64,000 nucleotides of DNA, taken from contig NZ_RQVQ01000011.1 in the NCBI RefSeq assembly GCF_003865405.1, positions 1-64,000 of the forward strand, written 5' to 3'. How positions within the stretch are numbered: position 1 is the stretch's first letter; each line of letters opens with the position of its first letter. Made by a program: the position numbers and the translations under genes. This document shows positions 34,163-43,617 of the stretch, piece by piece. Source of the DNA: Paenimyroides tangerinum. GTDB taxonomy: Bacteria > Bacteroidota > Bacteroidia > Flavobacteriales > Flavobacteriaceae. Under the pieces are notes generated by a model. The model saw only the letters and a list, made by a program, of their open reading frames with translations, made no database searches and had not been told where the DNA came from.

Positions 34163-35479
34163 ATGTTAACTGAATTACAAAATCATTTAAATCAAAAATT
34201 TGCTTTTCTAAAAGAGAAAAAACTATTACTTGCTATAAGTGGTGGAGTGGATAGTATGGTTCTTTTAGATTTATTTCGTTTGTTAAATTATGATTTTGCA
34301 GTTGCTCATTGTAACTTCAAATTACGAGAAGAAGCGAGTGATTTAGATGAAAAATTGGTTTTAGATTATTGTTTAAAAAATCAAATTCAAACATTCTCAA
34401 ATAGCTTTGATACAGAGAAATATGCTAGTTTAAATAAACAATCAATTCAAATTGCTGCAAGAGAATTAAGATACCAATGGTTTGATACATTGTTAGAAGT
34501 AAACGGCTTCGATTTTTTATTAACTGCACATCATTTAGATGATTCTGTTGAAACTTTTTTAATCAATTTTACGCGCGGAACTGGAATTGATGGTTTACTT
34601 GGAATTCCAGAAACGAATCATAAAATTGTTCGTCCGTTATTGATTTTTTCTCGAGAACAGATTTTAGATTACGCTGTCCAAAATCAAATTATTTGGCGAG
34701 AAGATGCTTCAAATGCAACTACGAAATATTTGAGAAATAAAATGCGCCACGATGTGATTCCTATTTTAAAATCCAAAAACGAAGATTTTTTAAATACTTT
34801 TCAGCAAACCATTTCTAACTTAAATGATGTAAAAAATCTAATGGATGATGCTTGTTATTTTGTTAAAAGTCAAGTATCAATTCCTTCAAAATTTATTTTA
34901 GAACTTGATATTGCTAAACTTCTTCAATTCAAAAATCACAAAGCGTATTTATATCAATGGCTAAAGGATTATGGTTTCAAAGCTTGGAATGATATTTATG
35001 ATTTAATAAATTCTGAAACGGGTAAAAAAGTATATTCAGAAAAATTTGTAGTCTTAAAAAACAGAAACGTTTTAATTTTAGACAGAATTAATTACCAAAA
35101 CCATAATTTTTTTTTAATTTTTGAAGAAGATAATTCAATAGTTTCACCAATATCACTTATATTTGAAAGTTTGAAGTCTGAAAAATTAGAGATTTCTAAT
35201 AAAGATGAAATTTGTATAGATGAAGACAAATTGATTTTTCCTTTAAAATTACGAACTAAAGAAGAAGGAGATTATTTTTTTCCGATTGGAATGAATGGTA
35301 AAAAGAAAATTTCTAAATATTTTAAAGATGAAAAATTTTCAATGTTTGACAAAGAAAACGCTTGGATTCTTGAAAACGGAAATCAAGAAATCATTTGGAT
35401 TGTTGGACATCGTATGGATGAACGTTATAAAATTACCAAACAAACTATAAATAAATTTAAAATAAAATTAACTCAATGA
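34163..35479 (+). CDS. tilS: tRNA(Ile)-lysidine synthase
   Basis: TilS puts lysidine on C34 of tRNA(Ile2) so that it reads AUA and not AUG. The PP-loop is AISGGVDSMVLLDLF, with DFLLTAHHLDDSVETFLINFTRGTGIDGL and YLRNKMRHDVIPIL behind it. The C-terminal TilS domain (PLKLRTKEEGDYFFPIGMNGKKKISKYFKDEK) is present. At 438 residues it is full length. The dsbD start overlaps its stop by 4 bases (ATGA). Confidence 0.95.
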   Translation: MLTELQNHLNQKFAFLKEKKLLLAISGGVDSMVLLDLFRLLNYDFAVAHCNFKLREEASDLDEKLVLDYCLKNQIQTFSNSFDTEKYASLNKQSIQIAARELRYQWFDTLLEVNGFDFLLTAHHLDDSVETFLINFTRGTGIDGLLGIPETNHKIVRPLLIFSREQILDYAVQNQIIWREDASNATTKYLRNKMRHDVIPILKSKNEDFLNTFQQTISNLNDVKNLMDDACYFVKSQVSIPSKFILELDIAKLLQFKNHKAYLYQWLKDYGFKAWNDIYDLINSETGKKVYSEKFVVLKNRNVLILDRINYQNHNFFLIFEEDNSIVSPISLIFESLKSEKLEISNKDEICIDEDKLIFPLKLRTKEEGDYFFPIGMNGKKKISKYFKDEKFSMFDKENAWILENGNQEIIWIVGHRMDERYKITKQTINKFKIKLTQ

Positions 35480-37449
35480 AGAAGCTTTTAAGTTTTTTAT
35501 TACTCTTGTTGGCATTTTTTTCAGCAAGTGCTCAAGTACAAGATCCAGTTAAATGGAAATCTAAAATTGAAAAAATTTCAGATACCGAATATAAAATCAC
35601 ATTAAACGGAACAATCGAAGAAGGTTGGCACATGTATTCTCAAAATACTCCAGAAGGTGGAGCATTGGCAACTGAGTTCAATTATAAAAATGCTGATGGA
35701 AACTATACTTTTTCTCCAAAAGCAACAGAAAGCGAGTACAAAAAAGCGTACAATGATATTTTTGAATTAGATGAATATTTTTGGGCAGACAATGTTGAGT
35801 TTACTCATAATTTAACGATAACAAATCCGGATTTAAAAGAAGTTCAATTAAATCTTTTTTATCAAACTTGTATCGATGTTTGTATAAGTAACGATAAGTT
35901 TTTTCTTTTTGATTTAAAAAATTTATCGTCAAAGGAAGTAAAAAACTTTGAAGCTGCTTCGACTTCTCCTGATTCAAAGGATGATACACAAATTGACAAT
36001 ACAAATGAGGAAAAGTCAGTAAAAAAATCAGAAACAAGAGGTCTTTGGACTATTTTCTTTTTATCATTTTTAGGAGGTTTTGCAGCATTATTGACACCTT
36101 GCGTTTTCCCGATGTTGCCAATGACAGTTAGTTTCTTTACGAAACAAAGTAAGTCAAAAGCAAAAGGAGTTAAAAACGGACTGATTTATGGATTATCGAT
36201 TATCGTAATCTATGTTGTTTTAGGACTTGCTGTTACTAAAATTTTCGGAGCAGATGCTTTAAATGAATTATCAACAAGTGTTTGGTTTAATGTTATTTTC
36301 TTTGCTATTTTAGTTGTTTTTGCATCTTCGTTCTTAGGAGCTTTTGAAATTATGCTACCGAATTCTTGGGCAAATAAAGTTGATAAACAAGCAGATAGAG
36401 GAGGTTTGATTGGGATTTTCTTCATGGCTTTGGCTTTAGCGATTGTTTCTTTTTCTTGTACAGGACCAATTGTAGGAACTTTATTAGTAGAAGCAGCATC
36501 TAAAGGAGGAATTGCTCCACTTGTTGGAATGTTCGGTTTCTCTCTTGCTTTAGCTTTGCCTTTTATGTTGTTTGCAATGTTCCCAGGTTGGTTAAACACG
36601 ATGCCGCGTTCTGGAGGTTGGATGAATACGGTAAAAGTTTCTTTAGGATTTTTAGAATTAGCTTTAGCATTTAAATTTTTATCTAATGCTGATTTAGTTT
36701 TACAAAGTCACTATTTAGAAAGAGAACTTTTCTTAACGATTTGGATTGTAATTTTCGGTGCTTGGGCAATGTATTTATTCGGTAAATTTTTATTACCACA
36801 CGATTCTAAGGTTGAAAAACTTTCTGTAGGAAGATTGTTTTTTGCGCTTTTAGTTTCAATCTTCACAATATATTTAATTCCAGGATTATGGGGTGCACCT
36901 TTAAAATTAATATCTGGTTTTCCACCACCATTAACTTATGCTGAAAGTCCGTATGGAGTTGGAAATTCTAGAGGTGGTTCTATTTCTGAATTACCAGTAG
37001 GTGCAAAAGAAGGTCCAAATGGTATAGTTGCATTCCTAGATTATGACAAAGGAATGGCTTATGCAAAAGAGCAAAACAAACCAGTTTTACTTGATTTTAC
37101 AGGACATGCTTGTGTAAATTGTAGAAAAATGGAAGAACATGTTTGGTCTGAAATAGATGTTTTAGCTAAACTTCAAAATGATGTGGTTTTAATTTCATTA
37201 TATGTTGATGATAAAGCTCCGCTACCAGAATCAGAACAATATGTTTCTAAAACGACTGGTAAAAAAATTGAAACTATTGGAAATAAATGGAGTGATTTTC
37301 AAATTGAAAAATATCAAGCAAATGCGCAACCTTATTATATTATTTTAGATAATGAAGGTAATAATTTAAATGAGCCAGTTGGATATACTCCAGATAAAGA
37401 TGAATATCTAACTTGGTTAACAGAAGGAATAACAAAGTATAAAAATTAA
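35476..37449 (+). CDS. dsbD: Thiol:disulfide interchange protein DsbD-like
   Basis: 657 residues: signal peptide (LLLLLAFFSASAQ), periplasmic DsbD N-terminal domain with a Cys pair (YQTCIDVCISNDKFF), and a CcdA-like membrane domain from about 190 to 465. The membrane domain carries redox cysteines in LLTPCVFPMLPMTVSFF and SFSCTGPIVGTLLVEA. A C-terminal thioredoxin-like domain follows with CVNC (FTGHACVNCRKMEEHVW). It moves electrons from cytoplasmic thioredoxin to the periplasm, supporting cytochrome c maturation and disulfide repair. It is coupled to tilS by a 4-base overlap, and DUF2911 follows 5 bases on. Confidence 0.94.
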   Translation: MKKLLSFLLLLLAFFSASAQVQDPVKWKSKIEKISDTEYKITLNGTIEEGWHMYSQNTPEGGALATEFNYKNADGNYTFSPKATESEYKKAYNDIFELDEYFWADNVEFTHNLTITNPDLKEVQLNLFYQTCIDVCISNDKFFLFDLKNLSSKEVKNFEAASTSPDSKDDTQIDNTNEEKSVKKSETRGLWTIFFLSFLGGFAALLTPCVFPMLPMTVSFFTKQSKSKAKGVKNGLIYGLSIIVIYVVLGLAVTKIFGADALNELSTSVWFNVIFFAILVVFASSFLGAFEIMLPNSWANKVDKQADRGGLIGIFFMALALAIVSFSCTGPIVGTLLVEAASKGGIAPLVGMFGFSLALALPFMLFAMFPGWLNTMPRSGGWMNTVKVSLGFLELALAFKFLSNADLVLQSHYLERELFLTIWIVIFGAWAMYLFGKFLLPHDSKVEKLSVGRLFFALLVSIFTIYLIPGLWGAPLKLISGFPPPLTYAESPYGVGNSRGGSISELPVGAKEGPNGIVAFLDYDKGMAYAKEQNKPVLLDFTGHACVNCRKMEEHVWSEIDVLAKLQNDVVLISLYVDDKAPLPESEQYVSKTTGKKIETIGNKWSDFQIEKYQANAQPYYIILDNEGNNLNEPVGYTPDKDEYLTWLTEGITKYKN

Positions 37450-37454
37450 TTCAA

Positions 37455-38303
37455 ATGAAAAAGATTATTATTACAGCATCATTTTTAATGATTGCAATGA
37501 TTTCAAACGCTCAAGTTGTAACACCAAAATCAAGCCCAAATGCCGAAGTTGAACAAATAGTTGGATTGACAGAAGTTGATGTAAATTATGCGCGTCCAGC
37601 TAAAAAAGGACGTTTGGTTTATGGAGATTTGGTTCCGTTTGGTAAAGTATGGAGAACAGGTGCAAATGCAAGTACAACAGTTGAATTTAGTGACGATGTT
37701 ATCATTGAAGGTAAAACACTTCCAAAAGGAAAATATGCCTTATATACTATGCCAAAGGCAGATACTTGGGATGTCTATTTTTATTCAGAAACTTCAAATT
37801 GGGGATTACCTGAAAAATGGGACGATTCTAAAGTTATAGTTAAAACTTCTGCTAATCCAGTTGCATTAACTAGTAATGTTGAAAACTTCACAATTGATGT
37901 AAATCCATTAGATGCAAATACAGGTGAGATTGTTATGAAGTGGGAAAAAACAGCTATTCCAGTAAAGTTTAGTGTTCCAACTCATGAGAAAGCGATGGCA
38001 AGTATTAAATCAACGTTAAATAATGAGCCGAAAGCTGCGGATTATTATGCAGCAGGTCAATATTTATTCCAAGCTACAGATGATACAAAATTAGCTTTAG
38101 AATACGTTAATAAATCAATTGAGATGCAAGATGGAAAAGCTCCATTTTATGTTTTAAGACAAAAATCGTTGATTCAAGCAAAATTAGGTGATAAAAAAGG
38201 AGCTATTGAAACAGCTAAAATTTCATTGGCTGAATCAGAAAAAGCTAACAATGCAGATTACGTAAAAATGAACAGAGATTCAATCAATCAATGGTCTAAA
38301 TAA
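37455..38303 (+). CDS. Secreted DUF2911 protein
   Basis: 282 residues with a signal peptide (FLMIAMISNAQ). The DUF2911 domain spans about 22-170 (VDVNYARPAKKGRLVYGDLVPFGKVWRTGANASTTVEF, LPKGKYALYTMPKADTWDVYFY). A C-terminal helical part of TPR-like character follows (LEYVNKSIEMQDGKAPFYVLRQKSLIQAKLGDKKGAIETAK). The family is common in Bacteroidota with unknown function. It is co-transcribed with dsbD. Confidence 0.9.
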   Translation: MKKIIITASFLMIAMISNAQVVTPKSSPNAEVEQIVGLTEVDVNYARPAKKGRLVYGDLVPFGKVWRTGANASTTVEFSDDVIIEGKTLPKGKYALYTMPKADTWDVYFYSETSNWGLPEKWDDSKVIVKTSANPVALTSNVENFTIDVNPLDANTGEIVMKWEKTAIPVKFSVPTHEKAMASIKSTLNNEPKAADYYAAGQYLFQATDDTKLALEYVNKSIEMQDGKAPFYVLRQKSLIQAKLGDKKGAIETAKISLAESEKANNADYVKMNRDSINQWSK

Positions 38304-38322
38304 TATTTTATAATTTAAGTTT

Positions 38323-38362
38323 AAAAGGTCCTTTTTCAATTTTTGATTAAGGACTTTTTTTT
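38323..38362 (+). terminator. Terminator of the reductase-pabB-tilS-dsbD-DUF2911 run
   Basis: Stem around GTCCTT (38328-38333) and AAGGAC (38349-38354), extended by A/T pairs with one bulged G, then a T run. It lies 20 bases after the DUF2911 stop. Confidence 0.6.
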
Positions 38363-38418
38363 GAGTAATTCTAAACAATTCAATGCGAGTAATCATAGAA
38401 TAATAATCTAAAAAGCCT

Positions 38419-38426
38419 TATATTTG
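38419..38426 (+). promoter_or_regulatory. -7 promoter element of the glycosyltransferase gene
   Basis: TATATTTG (TAnnTTTG), 36 bases upstream of the ATG at 38463. No -33 TTG at the right distance. Confidence 0.4.
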
Positions 38427-38462
38427 ATAAGTATATAAAGGAAATTTTATTCTTTATTAGTT

Positions 38463-39752
38463 ATGAAAAAGAAAGTTTTAATCATTACATATTATTGGCC
38501 TCCAGCTGGTGGTCCTGGAGTTCAACGTTGGTTGAAATTTGTTAAATACCTTCCAGATTTTGACATTGAACCAATTGTTTTTATTCCTGAAAATCCAAAT
38601 TATCCAATTATTGATTCTGAATTACAAAAAGATATTAATCCGAACACGATTATTATAAAAAATCCGATTTCAGAACCCTATAAATTAGCGAGCATATTTT
38701 CTAAAAAAACTACTAATGCTATTAGCTCTGGAATTATTCCTAATAAAAAGAAGCAATCTTTTTTAGATAAATTTTTGTTATATGTTAGAGGTAATTTCTT
38801 TATTCCTGATGCGCGAATTGGTTGGGTAAAACCTTCTGTTTCTGTTTTGGATAATTATATTAAAGAATATCCTGTTGATTTAATTATAACAACCGGACCG
38901 CCACATAGTTTACATTTAATTGGTTTAGAACTTAAAAACAAATTAAATTGTAAATGGTTTGCAGATTTCCGTGACCCTTGGACATCGATTGGTTATCATA
39001 AACAATTAAAACTAACAGAAAGGTCTAAAGAAAAGCATTTGAAACTAGAAAAAGAAGTTTTAAATACTGCCGACCATATTTTAGTTACAAGTCCGACTAC
39101 AAAAAACGAATTTACTAAATTAACTCATAAACCAATTACTGTGATTACTAATGGTTATGATGTTGAATATATTCAAAAGAAACCATTGGATAGTAAATTT
39201 TCAATTGCTCATATTGGATCTTTTTTATCTGAAAGAAATCCAAGAATTTTTTGGAAAGCTTTGTCTGAATTAATAAAAGAAAATAAAGATTTTAAAGAAG
39301 ATTTTGAACTCAAATTAATTGGTAAAGTAAGTCAAGAAATTCTAGATGTTGTTTCCGAATTTAAGTTAAGTAATTATTTAAATAATTTAGGATATCTGTC
39401 ACATAATCAAGCTTTAATTGAACAAAGAAGTTCTCAGGTTTTATTGCTTGTTGAAATTGATTCTGAAGAAACTGTTGGAATTATTCCTGGTAAATTATTT
39501 GAATATATGGCGGCAGAACGACCTATTTTAGCAATTGGTCCAGAAGGTGCCGACTTTTCAAATATTATTAAAGAAACAAATTCAGGTACTTTTTTTACGT
39601 ACGATCAGAAAGATGAAATTAAAGAACAAATTATAAAACTTTATGATTTATATAAACAAAATGAATTAAAGGTTTATGCAATGGGTTTGCAATATTATAG
39701 TAGAAAAAAGCTAACTGAGAAGTTAGCAAATATCATAAAAAATGAGGCTTGA
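38463..39752 (+). CDS. Family 4-type glycosyltransferase
   Basis: 429 residues, GT-B fold. The N-terminal domain begins KKVLIITYYWPPAGGPGVQRWLKFVKYLP, typical of GT4 enzymes of surface-polysaccharide synthesis. WFADFRDPWTS is the interdomain block. The C-terminal domain has FSIAHIGSFLSERNPR and EETVGIIPGKLFEYMAAERPILAIGPEG, matching the UDP/GDP-sugar binding E-x7-E region (acidic residues at EETVGIIPGKLFE). Donor and acceptor are unknown. It is a single gene whose stop codon lies inside the hairpin shared with uvrA. Confidence 0.87.
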   Translation: MKKKVLIITYYWPPAGGPGVQRWLKFVKYLPDFDIEPIVFIPENPNYPIIDSELQKDINPNTIIIKNPISEPYKLASIFSKKTTNAISSGIIPNKKKQSFLDKFLLYVRGNFFIPDARIGWVKPSVSVLDNYIKEYPVDLIITTGPPHSLHLIGLELKNKLNCKWFADFRDPWTSIGYHKQLKLTERSKEKHLKLEKEVLNTADHILVTSPTTKNEFTKLTHKPITVITNGYDVEYIQKKPLDSKFSIAHIGSFLSERNPRIFWKALSELIKENKDFKEDFELKLIGKVSQEILDVVSEFKLSNYLNNLGYLSHNQALIEQRSSQVLLLVEIDSEETVGIIPGKLFEYMAAERPILAIGPEGADFSNIIKETNSGTFFTYDQKDEIKEQIIKLYDLYKQNELKVYAMGLQYYSRKKLTEKLANIIKNEA

Positions 39753-39764
39753 TAGCCTCATTTT
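39739..39764. terminator. Bidirectional terminator overlapping the glycosyltransferase stop
   Basis: 11-bp stem (39739-39749 with 39754-39764, AATGAGGCT/AGCCTCATT). The left arm encodes the last residues of the glycosyltransferase. It also serves uvrA, whose stop is at 39769. Confidence 0.8.
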
Positions 39765-39768
39765 CAAT

Positions 39769-42576
39769 TTATTTTAATTTCTCTTTTAAATAAAAACCAG
39801 TAATTGAATCTTTATTTTCTATAATTTCTTCAGGGGTTCCAAAAGCAATTAAATTACCACCATTTTCTCCACCTTCTGGACCTATATCAATAATTTGATC
39901 CGCACATTTTATCAAATCTAAATTATGTTCGATAACTATAATAGAATGTCCGTTTTCAATCAAATCATAAAAGGATTTTAATAATTTCTTGATGTCGTGA
40001 AAATGTAATCCTGTTGTGGGTTCGTCAAATACAAATAAAGTTCTTTCTTTGGTACTTCCTTTTCCTAAAAAAGTCGCTAATTTGATTCGTTGTGCTTCTC
40101 CACCAGATAATGTTGATGACGATTGTCCAAGTTTCACGTAACCTAAACCAACATCTTGTAAAGGTTTAATTTTCTGTGCGATTTTTGTTTGTTGCGTTTT
40201 TTCAAAAAAAGCAAAAGCATCATCGACTGTCATATTTAAAACATCATCAATGTTTTTACCTTCAAATTGTACTTCAAGAATTTCTTTCTTAAATCGCTTA
40301 CCATTACAAACTTCACAAGGCAAATGAACATCTGCCATAAATTGCATTTCAATCGTAACAACACCTTCACCTTTACAAACTTCACAACGACCACCGTCAA
40401 CATTGAATGAAAAATGTTTTGGTTGATAATTTCTGATTTTAGAAAGTTGTTGTTTTGAAAGTAAATCACGAATATCGTCATACGCTTTCAAATACGTAAT
40501 TGGATTTGAACGAGAACTTTTTCCAATCGGATTTTGATCGATATATTCCAAATTTTTGATATGTGAGAATGAACCAACCATATCATTAAACTTACCTGGT
40601 TTATCAGCAGTACCGGTTAACTTTTTTTGTAAAGCTGGATATAAAATTTTCTTAACTAACGTACTTTTTCCACTACCAGAAACTCCAGTTATAACCGTTA
40701 AACAATCTAACGGAAAAACAACATCAATATTTTTTAAATTATTTTCACGTGCTCCCTTAATTTCAATGAAGTTTTTAAACGGACGACGTTGTTTTGGAAC
40801 TTCAATTTTAAAATCTCCGTTTAAATATTTTGCTGTTAACGAATCTGATTTTAAAATTTCTTCATAGGTTCCTTGAGCAACTAATTCACCTCCAAAAGTA
40901 CCAGCTTCGGGACCTATATCAATAATTTGATCGGCAGCTTTCATTATATCTTCATCGTGTTCAACAACGATAACTGTATTCCCAAGCTTTTTTAAATTCA
41001 ATAAAACCTGTATTAGTTTTTCTGAATCTTTTGGATGTAAACCGATACTTGGTTCATCTAAAATATACATCGATCCAACCAAACTACTTCCTAATGAAGT
41101 TGCTAAATTAATACGTTGCGATTCACCACCAGATAATGAATTTGATGTTCTGTTTAGAGTTAAATAATTTAAACCAACTTCCGATAAAAACTCTAAACGA
41201 TTGTTTATTTCGATTAATAAACGTTTAGCTACTTGCTGATCGTATTCGTTTAATTCTAAATTTTTGAAGAATTCACGTAAGTTTATAATTGGTAATTCGA
41301 CTAAATCAGAAATCGATTTTGTAGCAATTTTTACATAATCAGCTTCTGGACGCAAACGTTTTCCGTTACAAGTTGTACATTTTGTTTTTCCACGGTAACG
41401 AGAAAGTAAAACGCGGTTTTGAATTTTATAATTTTTTTCTTCAATTTCTTGAAAGAAATCATTTAATCCTGTAAAATATTTATTCCCTTTCCAAACTAAT
41501 TCTTTCTGCTCAGCAGTTAATTGGTAAAAAGGTTTATGTATTGGAAAATCAAAATGGTGTGAATTATTAACCAATTGATCTCTAAACCAACTCATCGTTT
41601 CACCACGCCAAGGATAAATTGCATTTTCATAAACAGAAAGTGCCGTATTAGGAATCACTAAATCTTCATCAATTCCAATAATATTTCCATAACCGTCACA
41701 AGTTGGACAAGCTCCGTAAGGATTATTGAAACTAAACAAATGGATGTTAGGTTCTAAGAAAGAAATACCATCTAAATCAAAACGATTATTAAATTCCAAT
41801 TGATTTCCTGTTCCAATTTCTCGTAAATACAAAGTTCCTTTACCTTCAAAAAAGGCAGTGTCAATTGCATCTGCCAAACGACTTAGAAAATCTTCATCAT
41901 TTAGTTTGACAATTAAACGGTCAACGATTAAAAAAACAGATTTAAATTTAAATTTTTCGTTTTTAGAATCTTCAATAAATTCATCCAAACGAATGGTTTC
42001 TTCATTGATTAACGCACGAGAAAATCCTTGTTGAAGTGCCATTTTCAATTGTTCAAAAATGGTTCTTTTTTCTGTTTTTTTAATTTCAGCAAGTAACATC
42101 CATTTTGAACCTTCATCAAAAGTTTTAATGGTATTTATTACATCAGAAACCGTGTGTTTTTTTACAATATTTCCAGAAATAGGCGAGTAGGTGATACCGA
42201 TTCTTGAAAACAATAGTTTCAAATAATCATGAATTTCGGTCGAAGTTCCAACCGTTGATCTCGCATTTGTTGTATTTACTTTTTGTTCAATCGCTATCGC
42301 TGGTGCAATACCTTTGATGTATTCCACTTTTGGTTTATCAATTCTCCCCAAAAATTGACGTGCATAAGAAGATAAACTTTCAACATAACGTCTTTGTCCT
42401 TCAGCATAAAGTGTATCAAAAGCTAAAGTTGATTTTCCAGAACCAGAAAGCCCTGTAATTACAACCATTTGATTTCTTGGAATAACAACATCTACATATT
42501 TTAAATTATGTAAATGCGCACCTTTTATAATTATGTTTTTCTTAGGATCTATCTCAGAAAAATCTATTTTTTTCAT
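39769..42576 (-). CDS. uvrA: Excinuclease ABC subunit A
   Basis: UvrA recognises bulky DNA lesions and loads UvrB in nucleotide excision repair. Both ATPase halves are complete: GLSGSGKSTLAFDTL and GVSGSGKSTLVKKIL as Walker A motifs, with two LSGGE(S/A)QRI(N/K)LAT signatures. The zinc modules CPTCDGYGN/CTTCNGKRL and CEVCKGEG/CEVCNGKRF are intact. 935 residues, full length. It is a single gene with its own promoter. Confidence 0.97.
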   Translation of the reverse strand: MKKIDFSEIDPKKNIIIKGAHLHNLKYVDVVIPRNQMVVITGLSGSGKSTLAFDTLYAEGQRRYVESLSSYARQFLGRIDKPKVEYIKGIAPAIAIEQKVNTTNARSTVGTSTEIHDYLKLLFSRIGITYSPISGNIVKKHTVSDVINTIKTFDEGSKWMLLAEIKKTEKRTIFEQLKMALQQGFSRALINEETIRLDEFIEDSKNEKFKFKSVFLIVDRLIVKLNDEDFLSRLADAIDTAFFEGKGTLYLREIGTGNQLEFNNRFDLDGISFLEPNIHLFSFNNPYGACPTCDGYGNIIGIDEDLVIPNTALSVYENAIYPWRGETMSWFRDQLVNNSHHFDFPIHKPFYQLTAEQKELVWKGNKYFTGLNDFFQEIEEKNYKIQNRVLLSRYRGKTKCTTCNGKRLRPEADYVKIATKSISDLVELPIINLREFFKNLELNEYDQQVAKRLLIEINNRLEFLSEVGLNYLTLNRTSNSLSGGESQRINLATSLGSSLVGSMYILDEPSIGLHPKDSEKLIQVLLNLKKLGNTVIVVEHDEDIMKAADQIIDIGPEAGTFGGELVAQGTYEEILKSDSLTAKYLNGDFKIEVPKQRRPFKNFIEIKGARENNLKNIDVVFPLDCLTVITGVSGSGKSTLVKKILYPALQKKLTGTADKPGKFNDMVGSFSHIKNLEYIDQNPIGKSSRSNPITYLKAYDDIRDLLSKQQLSKIRNYQPKHFSFNVDGGRCEVCKGEGVVTIEMQFMADVHLPCEVCNGKRFKKEILEVQFEGKNIDDVLNMTVDDAFAFFEKTQQTKIAQKIKPLQDVGLGYVKLGQSSSTLSGGEAQRIKLATFLGKGSTKERTLFVFDEPTTGLHFHDIKKLLKSFYDLIENGHSIIVIEHNLDLIKCADQIIDIGPEGGENGGNLIAFGTPEEIIENKDSITGFYLKEKLK

Positions 42577-42594
42577 ATAAATTAATATAAGCTA

Positions 42595-42623
42595 CAAAGA
42601 TAAGGATATTTTAAGTCTCACAA
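42595..42623 (-). promoter_or_regulatory. Two-box promoter of uvrA
   Basis: Leftward strand TATCTTTG at 42595-42602, and TTTTG ending at 42621, spacing 18. It is 18 bases upstream of the ATG. Confidence 0.5.
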
Positions 42624-42715
42624 AATGATAAGTAATTCTATATTTTAATTTTTAGACAACTTTAGTTAAATTTTATATTTTTTTTAATAAAAATGTTATT
42701 TATAAAATTATTTTA

Positions 42716-42723
42716 TATATTTG
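42716..42723 (+). promoter_or_regulatory. -7 promoter element of the sigma-factor gene
   Basis: TATATTTG (TAnnTTTG), 75 bases upstream of the ATG, leaving a sizeable leader. No TTG is seen at -33. Confidence 0.35.
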
Positions 42724-42798
42724 AATTAGATAACCAAATAAAAAATTAGCCTATACATTAAAAATACTAGTAAGAAATTTTATTAAAAATACTTAAAA

Positions 42799-43392
42799 GT
42801 GTTAACTATGGCTAATTGTGTTTTATCAGATGCTATATTGGTGAGCCAATATATATCAGGAAATGAGGTAGCTTTATCTCATTTAATAAACCGTCATAAA
42901 TCAAAAATCTACGGGTTTATTTATTCCAAAGTTCAGGATAAAGATGTCGCAAATGACATTTTCCAGGATGCCTTTATCAAAGTGATTCATACATTAAAAT
43001 CCAATAAATATAACGAGGAAGGAAAATTTCTACCTTGGGTGATTCGTATTTCTCATAATTTAATTATCGATTCATACAGAAGAGATAATAAAATGCCGAT
43101 GCAACGAGATAAAGAAGAATATTCTGTTTTTAATTATATGATTGACTCAAGTCCTAATATTGAACATTATTTAGTCAATAATCAAATTGAACTTGATATC
43201 AAAAAGTTGATAGATATGCTTCCTGAGGATCAACGTGAAGTTGTAAACTTAAGAATTTATGAAGATTTGACCTTTAAAGAAATTGCTGATCAAACTGGAG
43301 TTAGCATAAATACAGCTTTAGGTCGAATGAGATATGCACTTTTGAATCTGAGAAAAAATATTGAAAAAAATCAAATTATTTTAAATGACTGA
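42799..43392 (+). CDS. ECF-type RNA polymerase sigma factor
   Basis: 197 residues with sigma-70 region 2 (about 20-90, HLINRHKSKIYGFIYSKVQDKDVANDIFQDAFIKVIHTL, PWVIRISHNLIIDSYRRD) and region 4 (about 130-190, EDQREVVNLRIYEDLTFKEIADQTGVSINTALGRMRYAL). Regions 1 and 3 are missing, as in extracytoplasmic-function factors. There is no recognisable anti-sigma factor beside it. A 45-residue ORF follows 50 bases after the stop and probably shares the transcript. Confidence 0.95.
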   Translation: MLTMANCVLSDAILVSQYISGNEVALSHLINRHKSKIYGFIYSKVQDKDVANDIFQDAFIKVIHTLKSNKYNEEGKFLPWVIRISHNLIIDSYRRDNKMPMQRDKEEYSVFNYMIDSSPNIEHYLVNNQIELDIKKLIDMLPEDQREVVNLRIYEDLTFKEIADQTGVSINTALGRMRYALLNLRKNIEKNQIILND

Positions 43393-43442
43393 CAATATAT
43401 TTTAAATTGTTTCGTTTTATATGTAACAAAACAATTTAAAAT

Positions 43443-43580
43443 ATGACAAAAAATTACTCTAAAGAAAAAATTGAATCAAAAGAACCAAATCAATCTGTAA
43501 TTGATTTTATCTTAAATTATTCAAAAGCGCTACATATTTGTGTAGATAGTAAAGTCGAAACTGCAATATTTCTAAATTAA
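43443..43580 (+). CDS. 45-residue small protein following the ECF sigma factor
   Basis: The ORF encodes a 45-residue soluble peptide. It starts MTKNYSKEKIESKEPNQS, continues with VIDFILNYSKALHICVDS and ends KVETAIFLN. The helical, amphipathic middle (VIDFILNYSKAL) and the lack of a signal peptide suggest a cytoplasmic peptide that could bind a partner. The reading frame is clean from an ATG to a TAA 6 bases before the terminator stem. Its place directly after the sigma factor makes a regulatory link plausible, but I have no family name. Confidence 0.6.
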   Translation: MTKNYSKEKIESKEPNQSVIDFILNYSKALHICVDSKVETAIFLN

Positions 43581-43585
43581 TTTAA

Positions 43586-43617
43586 AAAAAGGCATCTATT
43601 TATTTAGATGCCTTTTT
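43586..43617. terminator. Bidirectional terminator between the sigma-factor unit and nth
   Basis: 13-bp stem (43586-43598 with 43605-43617, AAAAAGGCATCTA/TAGATGCCTTTTT) with a 6-base loop. The last codons of nth lie in its right arm. Confidence 0.85.
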
